64,000 nucleotides of DNA. Origin: Rathayibacter iranicus NCPPB 2253 = VKM Ac-1602. Its GTDB lineage: Bacteria; Actinomycetota; Actinomycetes; Actinomycetales; Microbacteriaceae. Position numbers and translations under genes: made by a program. The notes beneath the pieces were generated by a model that searched no databases, had not been told where the DNA came from, and saw only the letters and a program-made list of their open reading frames with translations. Where the stretch lies: assembly GCF_003149025.1 (NCBI RefSeq), contig NZ_QGDV01000007.1:1-64000 (forward strand). Reading direction: 5' to 3'. Below are positions 25,212-34,280 of this stretch, one piece after another; positions within the stretch are counted from its first letter, which is position 1, and each line of letters opens with the position of its first letter.

Positions 25212-28007
25212 GTGTCGTCGCTGCTCTACCGTCTCGGTCGTCGCGTGTACCGCGCCCACCGCCTCGTCGCCGTCCTCTGGCTGCTCATCGTCGTGGCGGG
25301 CGGAGGCGGAGCGCTGCTGCTCAACCAGGGCACCGACAACACCTTCTCCATCCCCGGCACGCAGTCCCAGACCGCGCTCGACCAACTCGAGCGCACCTTC
25401 CCCCAGGTCAGCGGCACGTCGGCCCGCTACGTCGTCATCGCGCCCGAGGGAGGCAGCGTCCAGGACGCCGACGTGAAGGGGCCGGTCAGCGATGCGGTCG
25501 CCGCCCTCGGCAACGTCGATGAAGTGGCAGCGGTCACCGATCCCTACTCCGACAGCGTGTCGGGCACGATCTCCAAGGCGGGCAACGCTCTGGTCGTCAC
25601 CGCGCAGATGGACGGTTCGGCCACCACCACGAGCACCGCCAGCCGCGATGCGCTCAAGGCCGAGGCGACGACCCTCCAGGACGCCCTGCCCGCCGGCTCC
25701 GTCGTCTCGCTCGGCGGCGACCTCTTCGCGCAGAACTTGCCCGGCGTGACGATCACCGAAGCGATCGGCCTGGTGGTCGCGCTCGTCGTGCTCGTGCTCA
25801 CCTTCGGCTCGTTCCTGGCCGCCGGGATGCCGCTGGTCACCGCTCTGCTCGGCGTCGCGCTCTCGATGTCGGCAATTTTCATCGCCACCCGCTTCGCCTC
25901 GATCTCGTCGACCACGCCCCTCCTGGCCCTGATGCTGGGACTTGCGGTCGGAATCGACTACGCCCTGTTCATCATCAGCCGCCACCAGGACCAGCTGCGC
26001 CAGGGCATGGATCCGGAGGAGTCGACCGCGCGCGCGACCGCGACCGCCGGCTCCGCTGTCGTCTTCGCCGGCCTGACCGTCATCATCGCCCTGGTCGGCC
26101 TGTCGGTCGCGGGCATCCCCTTCCTCACCACGATGGGCATCGCGGCGGCGGGCGGAGTCGCCATCGCCGTGGTCATCGCCCTCACCCTGACCCCCGCGCT
26201 GCTCGGCTTCGCGGGCGGACGTCTGCGCCCCAAGGAGCGCCGCCTGAAGAAGCGGGCCGCGGCCACCTCGGGCACCCACGTCGACTCCGAGGCACCAGGA
26301 CACGCGGCCGTGCCCTCCCCGGGCTCGCACGCGCACGCCGAGGTCCCCCGTGGCTTCTTCCGCGGCTGGGTCCGGGTCGTCACCCGCTTCCCGATCGTCA
26401 CGATCATCGCGGTGATCGGCGTGCTCGGCGTCGCCAGCATCCCGGCGCTCAGCCTGCGCCTCGCCCTGCCTGATGCGGGCTACCAGGCCGAGGGCACGCC
26501 GGCGCGCACCACTTACGACCTCCTCGCCGAGAACTTCGGAGCCGGCTACAATGGCCCGCTCATCGTCACCGGCACGATCATCGGCTCGACCGATCCGCTC
26601 GGCTTGATGAACGACCTGAAAGGCGAGATCGAGAGGCTCGACGGAGTCGCCTCGGTGCCGCTTGCGACGCCGAACGGGACCGCCGACACCGGCATCATCC
26701 AGGTGATCCCGGAGGGCGGCCCGGACTCCGAGGCAACCAAGGCGCTGGTCGCCGAGATCCGCGACAAGCACGACGACTTCCAGCGGGAGTACGGCGTCGA
26801 CCTCGCGGTGACCGGCCAGACCGCGGTCGGTATCGATATCTCGGACACGCTCGCCAAGGCGCTGCTGCCGTTCGGTCTGCTCGTGGTCGGCCTGTCGCTG
26901 GTGCTGCTGACGATGGTGTTCCGCTCGCTCTGGGTGCCGATCAAGGCGACGCTGGGCTACCTACTCTCCGTCGGCGCCTCCTTCGGTGCCGTGGCCGCAG
27001 TCTTCGAGTGGGGCTGGTTCTCTGAGGCGCTGCACGTCGACAAGACCGGACCGATCATCAGCTTCATGCCGATCATCCTGATGGGCGTGCTCTTCGGCCT
27101 GGCGATGGACTACGAGGTATTCCTGGTTTCGCGGATGCGCGAGGACTACGTGCACGGTCGGCCAGCGCGAGCGGCCGTCGAGTCGGGCTTCGTCGGCTCG
27201 GCCAAGGTGGTCACGGCCGCCGCGATCATCATGTTCTCGGTCTTCGCCGCCTTCGTGCCGGAGGGGGACACCAACATCAAGCCGATCGCGCTCGGCCTGG
27301 CCGTGGGCGTCTTCGTTGACGCGTTCATCGTGCGGATGACGCTGGTGCCCGCCGTGCTGCACCTCCTCGGCGACCGCGCGTGGCACATGCCGCGGTGGCT
27401 CGACCGCATCCTGCCCTCCTTCGACGTGGAGGGCGAGGGCCTGACGAAGGAGCTCGCGCTCGCCGACTGGCCGGAGCCGGGCGCGACCGACGCGATCGCC
27501 GCCGAGGGCCTGTGCCTCGACGGCCCCGATGGACCCGTGTACCGCGATGTGTCGCTGCGGGTCGCGGCCGGATCCTCCCTCGTCGTGCACGGCCCGCACC
27601 GCTCAGGCCGCACCGCGCTGCTGCTGAGCATCGCCGGCCGTCTCGCCCCCGATTCCGGGCGCTTGAAAGTCGCGGGCCTGGTGGTGCCGATACGCTCGGG
27701 CGCCGTGCGCGCCAAGGTCGGGCTGGTGCGCCTGACCGGAGTAGCCGATCCTGTCGCCGAGGTGCGCTCGGCCCTCGAGTCGGCCCCGTCGATCCTGGTA
27801 CTCGATGACCTCGACACGGTCACCGATCCGCTGCTGCGCGAGGCAATCCGGGCCGAACTCCACGCGGCCCGCGCCGCCGACGGCAGGTTCACCGTGGTCG
27901 TCTCCGCCATCGACGCCGACGCGCTCGATGACGTCCTCCCCACCGACCGCGGCACGCTCGCGGTCTCCCCCGCGGCCGAACGCCGCGCGATCGCAAAGGT
28001 CCTCTGA
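25212..28007 (+). CDS. MMPL/RND exporter with fused ABC-ATPase-like C-terminal domain
   Basis: 931 aa. Two MMPL halves (about residues 1-340 and 380-735) each have one span, a large extracellular domain and five spans (MLGLAVGIDYALFIISRHQDQL; LMGVLFGLAMDYEVFLVSRMREDYVHG). From about residue 760 a cytosolic domain resembles an ABC ATPase: GPHRSGRTALLLSIAGRLAPDSG in place of Walker A and ILVLDDLDTV as Walker B. There is no LSGGQ signature, and the Walker A Lys is replaced by Arg. GTG 25212 follows AGGAG. It is followed three bases later by the YhgE/Pip gene. Confidence 0.9.
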   Translation: MSSLLYRLGRRVYRAHRLVAVLWLLIVVAGGGGALLLNQGTDNTFSIPGTQSQTALDQLERTFPQVSGTSARYVVIAPEGGSVQDADVKGPVSDAVAALGNVDEVAAVTDPYSDSVSGTISKAGNALVVTAQMDGSATTTSTASRDALKAEATTLQDALPAGSVVSLGGDLFAQNLPGVTITEAIGLVVALVVLVLTFGSFLAAGMPLVTALLGVALSMSAIFIATRFASISSTTPLLALMLGLAVGIDYALFIISRHQDQLRQGMDPEESTARATATAGSAVVFAGLTVIIALVGLSVAGIPFLTTMGIAAAGGVAIAVVIALTLTPALLGFAGGRLRPKERRLKKRAAATSGTHVDSEAPGHAAVPSPGSHAHAEVPRGFFRGWVRVVTRFPIVTIIAVIGVLGVASIPALSLRLALPDAGYQAEGTPARTTYDLLAENFGAGYNGPLIVTGTIIGSTDPLGLMNDLKGEIERLDGVASVPLATPNGTADTGIIQVIPEGGPDSEATKALVAEIRDKHDDFQREYGVDLAVTGQTAVGIDISDTLAKALLPFGLLVVGLSLVLLTMVFRSLWVPIKATLGYLLSVGASFGAVAAVFEWGWFSEALHVDKTGPIISFMPIILMGVLFGLAMDYEVFLVSRMREDYVHGRPARAAVESGFVGSAKVVTAAAIIMFSVFAAFVPEGDTNIKPIALGLAVGVFVDAFIVRMTLVPAVLHLLGDRAWHMPRWLDRILPSFDVEGEGLTKELALADWPEPGATDAIAAEGLCLDGPDGPVYRDVSLRVAAGSSLVVHGPHRSGRTALLLSIAGRLAPDSGRLKVAGLVVPIRSGAVRAKVGLVRLTGVADPVAEVRSALESAPSILVLDDLDTVTDPLLREAIRAELHAARAADGRFTVVVSAIDADALDDVLPTDRGTLAVSPAAERRAIAKVL

Positions 28008-28010
28008 CAG

Positions 28011-30230
28011 ATGGTTCGCTTCTCCCTCGAACGCCCGCGCGGAGTCAAGAAGGTGTCCGGGGTGACCCTTCTCGGGATCGTCCTCGTCCCCCTCGTGATC
28101 GGCGGCCTCCTCGTCTGGGCGCTATGGAACCCGACCGAGCGCCTCGACCGGATCACGGCCGCCGTGGTCAATGAGGACACGCCCGTCGAGGTCAACGGGC
28201 AGACCGTTCCGCTCGGGCGCCAGCTCGCCTCCGGTCTCGTCACGGGTGGCAACGACTCCTCGACCGCGACGCCCTCGCCGAGCACCACACTTGCGCCGAA
28301 TGTCTCCGGTTCGGACTCGACCGGCAACTTCACCTGGGTTCTCACCGACAAGGACGACGCCGCCAAGGGCCTGGCCGACGGCAGCTACGCGACCGTCGTG
28401 ACCATCCCCTCCTCCTTCTCGGCCGCGGCCACCTCGTACTCGGGCGAGGCTGCGCAGGCGACCAAGGCGACCATCGACATCGCCACCAGCCAGAAAGCCA
28501 AGCTCGTCGACGACGCGATCTCGGCGACCGTCACCAGCACCGCCACCTCACTGCTGAACACGCAGCTCACCACCGCGTATCTCGAGAACGTCTACGTCGG
28601 CTTCAACACCCTGCACGACAACATCAGCCAGGCAGCCGACGGAGCCGGGACCCTCGCCGACGGCGCGGACCAGCTCAGCACGGGCGCCTCCTCCCTCGCC
28701 GATGGCACGGGCAGCCTCGCGACCGGCGTCGGCGAGCTCGCGACGGGCGCCTCGTCCCTGTCGAACGGAGTCGCACAGCTCGGCACCGGCGCCTCCTCCC
28801 TCGCCGACGGCGTCGGGCAGCTGGGTACTGGCGCGTCCGATCTCTCGGGCGGAGTCGCGCAGCTCGCCACGGGTGCCCGCAGCTCCGCAACGGGGGCGGC
28901 GACGTTGCAGGGCGGCGCCTCCTCCCTCGCTGACGGCCTCGACCAGCTCAGGGGCGGAGTGGAGAAGACCGGCGAGGGGACGCAGCAGGTTGCCGCCCTG
29001 AGCGCGGGCGCTGCCACAGCCACCGCGCAGACGCTGGCCGGCCTCTCGACCGTGCTCGAGTGGTGCAGCACCGAGCAGTGCGTCGCGGCCAAGGCCGTCC
29101 TCGCCTCGGCGAGCGGACCCACCGGCGCGGTCACCCTCACCCAGCAGACGGCGGGCGCGGTGGCCGGGATCGACGCGGGAATCCGCACCGGCGGCGGCGG
29201 GCAACCCTCGCTGATCGACGCCGTCGGGCAGTCCGCCACAGGTGCCCGCTCCCTCGCTGATGGCATCGGCCAACTCTCCGGCGGCCTGACGCAGCTGGCC
29301 GGCGGAGCCGACGCGGCCGCGGGCGGCGCAGCTCAGCTCGCCACCGGAGCGACCAGCGCGGCGCAAGGAGCCCGCGACCTCGCGGCCGGCGCGACCACCG
29401 CTGCGGGAGGGGCGGCCCAGCTCGCGACGGGCGCCTCCTCCGCTGCCGACGGAGCCACCCAGCTCGCAGATGGCGCGACCGGGGTTTCCGACGGCGCGGT
29501 GCAGCTCACCGACGGCACCCGCTCGCTCGCTACGGGACTCGACGCAGCCGTCGCCCAACTGCCGACCTACACCGAGTCCGAGTCGACGAACCTCGCCGAC
29601 GTCGTCTCGGACCCGGTCGAGAACGCGAGCAACACGAATGACCTCTTCGGAGCGGCCAGCGTCCCGTTCTTCACGACCATCGCCCTCTGGCTCGGCGCCC
29701 TCGCGACGTTCCTCGTGCTCGCCGCGTTCTCGCACCGCGCGCTCTCCTCGACCCGCTCCTCCGCGGCGCTGGCCCTCTCCTCCTACGTGCCCGCTCTCGT
29801 GATCGGAGTCGTGCAGGGCCTCGCGGTGGCGATCGTGATGAGCAACGTCGCAAGTCTGGAGTTCGGCCGTTGGGTCGGCTTCGCCCTGCTCTCGATGCTG
29901 GCGGGGGCGTCGTTCGCCGCCGTCAACCAGGGCCTCGTGGCACTGCTCGGAGGCGTCGGCCGGTTCCTCTCGATGGTCGCGGCGGTGATCGCGCTCGGCG
30001 CGGGCATCATCTCGACCGTGCCGGGTCTGTTCACCGATGTGCTCGGCTTCCTGCCGCTGTCCGCCGCGCAGAACGTGCTCTCGGGAGTCGTCGAGGGGAC
30101 GGAGGGAACAGCCGGCGCGGTCGTCGGACTCGTGGTCTGGCTACTGTTCGGACTGCTGCTGACCGTCGTCGCCATCGCTCGACGTCGGGTCACCTCCGTC
30201 CGCGCCCTGCGACGCACCGTCGAGGCGTAG
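28011..30230 (+). CDS. YhgE/Pip family membrane protein
   Basis: 739 aa. An N-terminal span (TLLGIVLVPLVIGGLLVWALW) leads to the Pip domain with AVVNEDTPVEVNGQTVPLGRQL. Residues 200-510 consist of repeated 11- to 14-residue units of the type GASSLADGVGQLGTGA, predicted to form a long rod outside the membrane. Five or six C-terminal spans of ABC-2/Pip type follow (from FFTTIALWLGALATFLVLAAF). YhgE/Pip proteins belong to secretion and phage-receptor systems and frequently pair with MMPL proteins; the two genes here are three bases apart. Confidence 0.9.
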   Translation: MVRFSLERPRGVKKVSGVTLLGIVLVPLVIGGLLVWALWNPTERLDRITAAVVNEDTPVEVNGQTVPLGRQLASGLVTGGNDSSTATPSPSTTLAPNVSGSDSTGNFTWVLTDKDDAAKGLADGSYATVVTIPSSFSAAATSYSGEAAQATKATIDIATSQKAKLVDDAISATVTSTATSLLNTQLTTAYLENVYVGFNTLHDNISQAADGAGTLADGADQLSTGASSLADGTGSLATGVGELATGASSLSNGVAQLGTGASSLADGVGQLGTGASDLSGGVAQLATGARSSATGAATLQGGASSLADGLDQLRGGVEKTGEGTQQVAALSAGAATATAQTLAGLSTVLEWCSTEQCVAAKAVLASASGPTGAVTLTQQTAGAVAGIDAGIRTGGGGQPSLIDAVGQSATGARSLADGIGQLSGGLTQLAGGADAAAGGAAQLATGATSAAQGARDLAAGATTAAGGAAQLATGASSAADGATQLADGATGVSDGAVQLTDGTRSLATGLDAAVAQLPTYTESESTNLADVVSDPVENASNTNDLFGAASVPFFTTIALWLGALATFLVLAAFSHRALSSTRSSAALALSSYVPALVIGVVQGLAVAIVMSNVASLEFGRWVGFALLSMLAGASFAAVNQGLVALLGGVGRFLSMVAAVIALGAGIISTVPGLFTDVLGFLPLSAAQNVLSGVVEGTEGTAGAVVGLVVWLLFGLLLTVVAIARRRVTSVRALRRTVEA

Positions 30231-30382
30231 CCCGCTCGGGCGGCGGCTCCTGAGCCGTCGCCCGGCATATGTCGGATGGATTCTTGCGCGAAGTACCCCG
30301 AGCTAGGGACGGATGAGGCGAGGATCGCGCCGTCTCTGCGCCTGCCCACCTACCCCCGCACAGTGAGGGATACCCTGACGCG

Positions 30383-31369
30383 GTGGAGTCGGAACCAGCG
30401 GTGATCCGGGCCGGGCGTCTGTATGGCCCGTCGGCCCTTCTCCGCCTGCGTGCGCTCTTTTTCCGGCTGGTCGGAGCGGGCCTCGCCGCCGTGCTCATCC
30501 CCTTCGCGATTCTTGCCGATCGACGCGGCGTCCTCGACGAATCGATCCTCGCCCTCATCTTCCTCGCCGTGACCGCAGCAGTCGGCCTCGCCTCGGCCGT
30601 GTCCCTCTTCGTCCTCACGCCGACCCGCATCATGACCACCGAGACTCGAGTTGTGCTGATGCGCGGACACCGGCGGCGCGAGCAGTGGCCCCGCCGGTCG
30701 GTCCGTTTCATGGAGTCGCGCGACGGTGACGGCTTCGTCGCCTGGTGCCGCGGTGATGGGGTCGACGTCCGCTGCGCTCACTACCGCCCCGAGGATCTGG
30801 CCGCCCTGCTCGCCGACCTCGGTGCTGTCGCCCACATCCGCGACGCTGTCGCCCCCGCCGACGCGACAGGCGCGCACGCGGTGCTCTTCCGCCCACTTCT
30901 CGCTCCGCTGCGTCGGCGGGCTCTCGTGCTCGTCATCGTCGCCACCGAGGCGTTCGCCGCGGGAATCCTGGCGGTCGCCCTCGCTGACGCCCCCTCTGGC
31001 GAGAGACACCAGATCATCGCGGGCTCCGTGATCGCGGCCCTCTCCCTACCGCTTGGTCTGACCGCCGCGCGCCTCGCGCTTCGACCCGGGCTGCCCAAGA
31101 CGATCATCGTCTCCGCGTCGGCGATCCAGATCGACGGCCTGGTCTTTCCACTCGACGCGCTGCGCTCCGTGGTCGCAAGCAGTCCGACCGGGCGGAGCGG
31201 TCTGCGCCTGACCCTCATCGAGACGAGCGGCCGCGTCACCCGGGTGCCGCTCGGGCTACGCCTGCCCATGCTGCGTCGGGATGAGTTCTTCCCCGACTAT
31301 CCGCTGTTACTCGGCGTGCTTCGCGAGCGCACCGCGCCACTGCCGGGGCTGCTCCGCATCGAGGGCTGA
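30383..31369 (+). CDS. Membrane protein of unknown function
   Basis: 328 aa, GTG start. Two pairs of membrane spans (residues 28-75, and 180-235) each precede a PH-like beta-rich stretch (RIMTTETRVVLMRGHRRREQWPRRSVRF; KTIIVSASAIQIDGLVFPLDALRSVV), so the protein may consist of two tandem bPH-like halves. No catalytic motif is visible. It is the last high-GC gene before the low-GC island. Confidence 0.6.
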   Translation: MESEPAVIRAGRLYGPSALLRLRALFFRLVGAGLAAVLIPFAILADRRGVLDESILALIFLAVTAAVGLASAVSLFVLTPTRIMTTETRVVLMRGHRRREQWPRRSVRFMESRDGDGFVAWCRGDGVDVRCAHYRPEDLAALLADLGAVAHIRDAVAPADATGAHAVLFRPLLAPLRRRALVLVIVATEAFAAGILAVALADAPSGERHQIIAGSVIAALSLPLGLTAARLALRPGLPKTIIVSASAIQIDGLVFPLDALRSVVASSPTGRSGLRLTLIETSGRVTRVPLGLRLPMLRRDEFFPDYPLLLGVLRERTAPLPGLLRIEG

Positions 31370-31809
31370 GCTGCGCCAAGAAGTCTTCGACGGGATGTGC
31401 AGACCTTCCTCGCGTGCAACCTCGGAGATCTTCGGCGGTGAGGTCCCGGAGGACGTCCATTCCAACTCCGGCCACCCGGCAGGTTTGATTCATCGCCCGG
31501 CAATGCACAACGTCCTCGCTCGCGCACCCGAGAGATGCCCGCCCCTGAAGAGAGAACTAGGTAACAGGAACGTCTTTGTGCTGAACTCCAGCATTCGGAT
31601 AGGACACTGGAATTGGGGACGGCGTCGACTCCTCCAGATTCTCCCAACCTTCACCGTCGCCGTCAGTCAACGCGTGCTCCGTCCGGACTCCTCGATAAAG
31701 AGGACACGGGCGATGGGATCTCATCGCTTCCGAGGTGGCGTTCGACCATGCCATCACTTATCGCCGATCCAGGCGAAGAGCGCAACAAACAAGAAAGGGG
31801 GGTGACCAC
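31370..31809. other. Intergenic approach to the RiPP locus
   Basis: 440 bases in which GC content drops. Several open frames run through but none has a ribosome binding site with a recognisable product. The promoter of the peptide gene should lie in the right part (31570-31790). TTGTGC near 31576 with TAGGAC about 20 bases later is one candidate; I cannot fix it. Confidence 0.35.
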
Positions 31810-31887
31810 ATGGAAAAAGACATCGATCTCGAAATCGAGCTGATCGCAGACGCATCAGAGCTCATGCCACTGGCCAACATCTCTTAG
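31810..31887 (+). CDS. Putative RiPP precursor peptide (25 aa)
   Basis: ATG 31810 follows AAAGGGGGG with about nine bases spacing and opens 25 codons ending TAG. The peptide begins MEKDIDLEIELI and ends MPLANIS. It has seven acidic residues and one Lys, no Cys, Thr, Gly or aromatic residue, Ser at 16 and 25, Met19, Pro20 and Asn23. The acidic, Leu/Ile-spaced first half looks like a leader bound by an RRE domain; the C-terminal part would be the core. It is followed by a hairpin and then by modifying-enzyme genes. The peptide family is not one I know, and the assignment is inferred from context. Confidence 0.65.
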   Translation: MEKDIDLEIELIADASELMPLANIS

Positions 31888-31900
31888 TGCATCATTGCTC

Positions 31901-31941
31901 GCGGGGCGGGCAATCACGTCCGCCCCGCTTCATCTTTTCTT
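31901..31941 (+). terminator. Attenuator-type terminator between precursor and enzyme genes
   Basis: GCGGGGCGGGC (31901-31911) pairs with GTCCGCCCCGC (31918-31928) over 11 bases with one G-T wobble, loop AATCAC, followed by TTCATCTTTTCTT. It starts 14 bases after the precursor stop. Partial read-through would give much more peptide than enzyme, the usual need of a RiPP operon. Confidence 0.85.
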
Positions 31942-31956
31942 GTCATTGAGGCAAAA

Positions 31957-33078
31957 TTGTCGCTAGTTCAAAGCTCAAACTTGTCCGTCCGATGGATTGA
32001 CGGGAAGGCCGTACTTAGTAATCTCCGATCTAGAAACCGACTTCGCGTCACCGCGAATGTTCTCAGCATCATCAATCGAGTCGCGAGCCCGGTCGATCTC
32101 GAGACCCTACTCGCCGAATATCCAGAGGTCGCTCGGCCAGCGATTCAAACACTCCTCGAGGAACTTCTCCAATTAGGGTTCATCGAGTCGACCGATGGTT
32201 TCACCGGCGAAGCATGCAAGTGGGCGGCCGCATTCGGTCCTGACGCGCTAGCCTTTCATCACGCCACGTTGGACGTCGGCTTCGTCCCCTTCCGTTCCGA
32301 ACGGTCTTCCGAATTAGCAAAGCAATTTGCTCAGGACAGCCAACCCGCCCGCGTAAAGCACTATCCGCAAGCGAAACGTGTTTATCTTCCGCGACTTCTT
32401 CCTCCGCTTTTAGTCCCCCTCGACGACGCATTTTCAAGACGGCGGACGCATAGAGACTTCACCGCTCGGCCAGTAAGTCTTAACGACCTCACCACCGTCC
32501 TTGCGCGCTCCTTCGGAGCGACGAATTTCCAGGACACCGGCCCCCTAGGAACACAACTCGTCAAAGCGAGTCCCGCTGGAGGCTCCCGGCATGACGTAGA
32601 GGCGTACGTTCTCGCTTACAATATCTCAGAACTAGAGGCGGCAATCTATCACTACAATACCCTTGAGCACTCGCTCGAGTTCGTAGCACCCTTGCCCGAC
32701 CGTGAATACCTACTACCAATCGTAGCAAGCCAGCCGCATGCGGTTGATTCGGGATTCTCAGTATTCATGACATCTGTCCTCACCAGGATCGCCTACAAGT
32801 ACCGACATCCTCGCGCTTACCGCACGTGGATGTACAACGCCGGTCACGTCGCCCAGACCTTCGCGCTCGCAGCGACAGCGGTGAATCTAGGACCATTTCA
32901 GACTGCCGCTTTCGAAGATTCCCAGGTCAGCGAACTCCTGAATCTCGATCCGTCAGAAGAGTTTCCAACGTACCTTGTCGGGGCTGGCCACCCGGTACTT
33001 AGCAGCAGCGGCCTTCCCCGGGATTTTCGTCCTGCCCAACCCTCATCATCACTGACGCAAGAGAGGCACGACCCTTGA
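31957..33078 (+). CDS. SagB-type flavin-dependent dehydrogenase with N-terminal RRE-like domain
   Basis: 373 aa. Residues 1-80 fold as beta strands then a winged helix (RWIDGKAVLSNLRSRNRL ... DLETLLAEYPEVARPAIQTLLEELLQLGFIES), like PqqD/RRE leader-binding domains. Residues 155-350 are the SagB nitroreductase with SRRRTHRDFTARPVSLNDL, SPAGGSRHDVEAYVLAYNI and AAIYHYN. SagB enzymes oxidise azolines to azoles with FMN, but no YcaO partner is present. The TTG start at 31957 has GAGG five bases upstream and no in-frame ATG is near. The gene overlaps the next by four bases (TTGA). Confidence 0.88.
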   Translation: MSLVQSSNLSVRWIDGKAVLSNLRSRNRLRVTANVLSIINRVASPVDLETLLAEYPEVARPAIQTLLEELLQLGFIESTDGFTGEACKWAAAFGPDALAFHHATLDVGFVPFRSERSSELAKQFAQDSQPARVKHYPQAKRVYLPRLLPPLLVPLDDAFSRRRTHRDFTARPVSLNDLTTVLARSFGATNFQDTGPLGTQLVKASPAGGSRHDVEAYVLAYNISELEAAIYHYNTLEHSLEFVAPLPDREYLLPIVASQPHAVDSGFSVFMTSVLTRIAYKYRHPRAYRTWMYNAGHVAQTFALAATAVNLGPFQTAAFEDSQVSELLNLDPSEEFPTYLVGAGHPVLSSSGLPRDFRPAQPSSSLTQERHDP

Positions 33079-34280
33079 CTAACATAAAGTTTGAGAACCT
33101 GGCTGGAGACGCTGACACATTCCTCGATGAATATAGAGACAAGAAGCCTTTACTTCGTGTTGGCGCCATACCCGCGCCACATGAGTTGCTGACTCTCAAA
33201 GAAGTTGATGACCTACTCACGAGTGAAGCAATTCGCCCGCCTTACTTTCGCATGGCGAAGGAGGGAGATCAGATTCGAGATGGCGTTTTTACTAAGCTGA
33301 CTCGAGTCCAACTCTCACATATGGACGACGTCATCGATCCTGAGAAGGTAATTGAGGCTTTCCAAGGCGGAGCAACGGTCACTTGGAATTCGATGAATCA
33401 CTTCAACGCGAATCTTCGCGAGGTTACATCGACCCTCTCTCGGGCGCTTGGCTGCCGAAGCGACGTGGTCTCCTTTCTGACGCCAGGAGGTGGAGTCCAA
33501 GGATTCGCCCCTCACCTGGACAATACAGAGGTGTTCGTCATCCAGCTCTACGGTCAGAAGAAGTGGCGCGTGTGGGAGACCATCACTCCGCGCCCGCCGG
33601 TCGGCTACGCCCTCGATACTCAAGCACTAGGAGAGCCCACGATGGGGTTCGTCATGAATCCCGGGGATGTGCTTTATCTTCCCTGGGGAACTCCCCACGT
33701 TGCGTCCTCCGTGGACCAGATGTCTTTCCACCTTTCCGTCACGACCAAGCCTCGGTCACTCTCCGAGCTTCTTCAGGATGTAGTCAAAGACATCACGGAG
33801 GACGATGAAGCCTTCGCCGAGCAGCCGACACTCAATGAATCGCGCTCTGCAAACGTGACCGAAGCGTTGAGTCGTGCCTTTCAACGACTCATTTTCAAGC
33901 TTGGCACATTAGACGTTGTGGAAACCTTTAACCGTGCTATAGCCAGAGCCGCCAGGCAAACCGGCACAGGGCATATAAATTTTTTTGAAAACTTGGCAGA
34001 ATCCGAAGCTGCCCTTGATGAGACGAGCAGATTGATTCGAGTCGAGGGACAGCGTGTTCTCACGGTGAACGATGCGCCGGACGGCAAAGTTGATGTAACA
34101 GTCGGGCTGAGGACTTACAGGATGAACGCGAAAGCGATGCCAGCTCTCAAGATTCTTCAAGAAAATTCAGCTATCACCGTCGCGGACATGAGTGCCCACA
34201 TTGGTAGGTCAGCGGCAATAACCCTCGCCAAGACATTTCTCAGAGTAGGCTATGTGAAGTCGATTGAGGACCACCAGTGA
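33075..34280 (+). CDS. JmjC/cupin-4 Fe(II)/2-oxoglutarate oxygenase with C-terminal winged helix
   Basis: 401 aa. The cupin core has the iron triad His147 and Asp149 in GFAPHLDNTEVFVIQLYG and His208 in LYLPWGTPHVASSV; KKWRVW follows the first strand pair. This is the architecture of ribosomal-oxygenase-like (RoxA/MINA-type) JmjC hydroxylases, which end in a winged helix. Here residues 330-400 (VTVGLRTYRMNAKAMPALKILQEN ... LRVGYVKSIEDHQ) form one and could bind the leader. Starts at TTG 33075 with GAGAGG eight bases upstream. Peptide hydroxylation is inferred from the family and position. Confidence 0.87.
   Translation: MTNIKFENLAGDADTFLDEYRDKKPLLRVGAIPAPHELLTLKEVDDLLTSEAIRPPYFRMAKEGDQIRDGVFTKLTRVQLSHMDDVIDPEKVIEAFQGGATVTWNSMNHFNANLREVTSTLSRALGCRSDVVSFLTPGGGVQGFAPHLDNTEVFVIQLYGQKKWRVWETITPRPPVGYALDTQALGEPTMGFVMNPGDVLYLPWGTPHVASSVDQMSFHLSVTTKPRSLSELLQDVVKDITEDDEAFAEQPTLNESRSANVTEALSRAFQRLIFKLGTLDVVETFNRAIARAARQTGTGHINFFENLAESEAALDETSRLIRVEGQRVLTVNDAPDGKVDVTVGLRTYRMNAKAMPALKILQENSAITVADMSAHIGRSAAITLAKTFLRVGYVKSIEDHQ

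Noticed and set aside
31281-31805. 174-codon frame ahead of the RiPP peptide
   Set aside because: It begins inside the previous gene, is basic and compositionally random, and has no ribosome binding site for an internal start.
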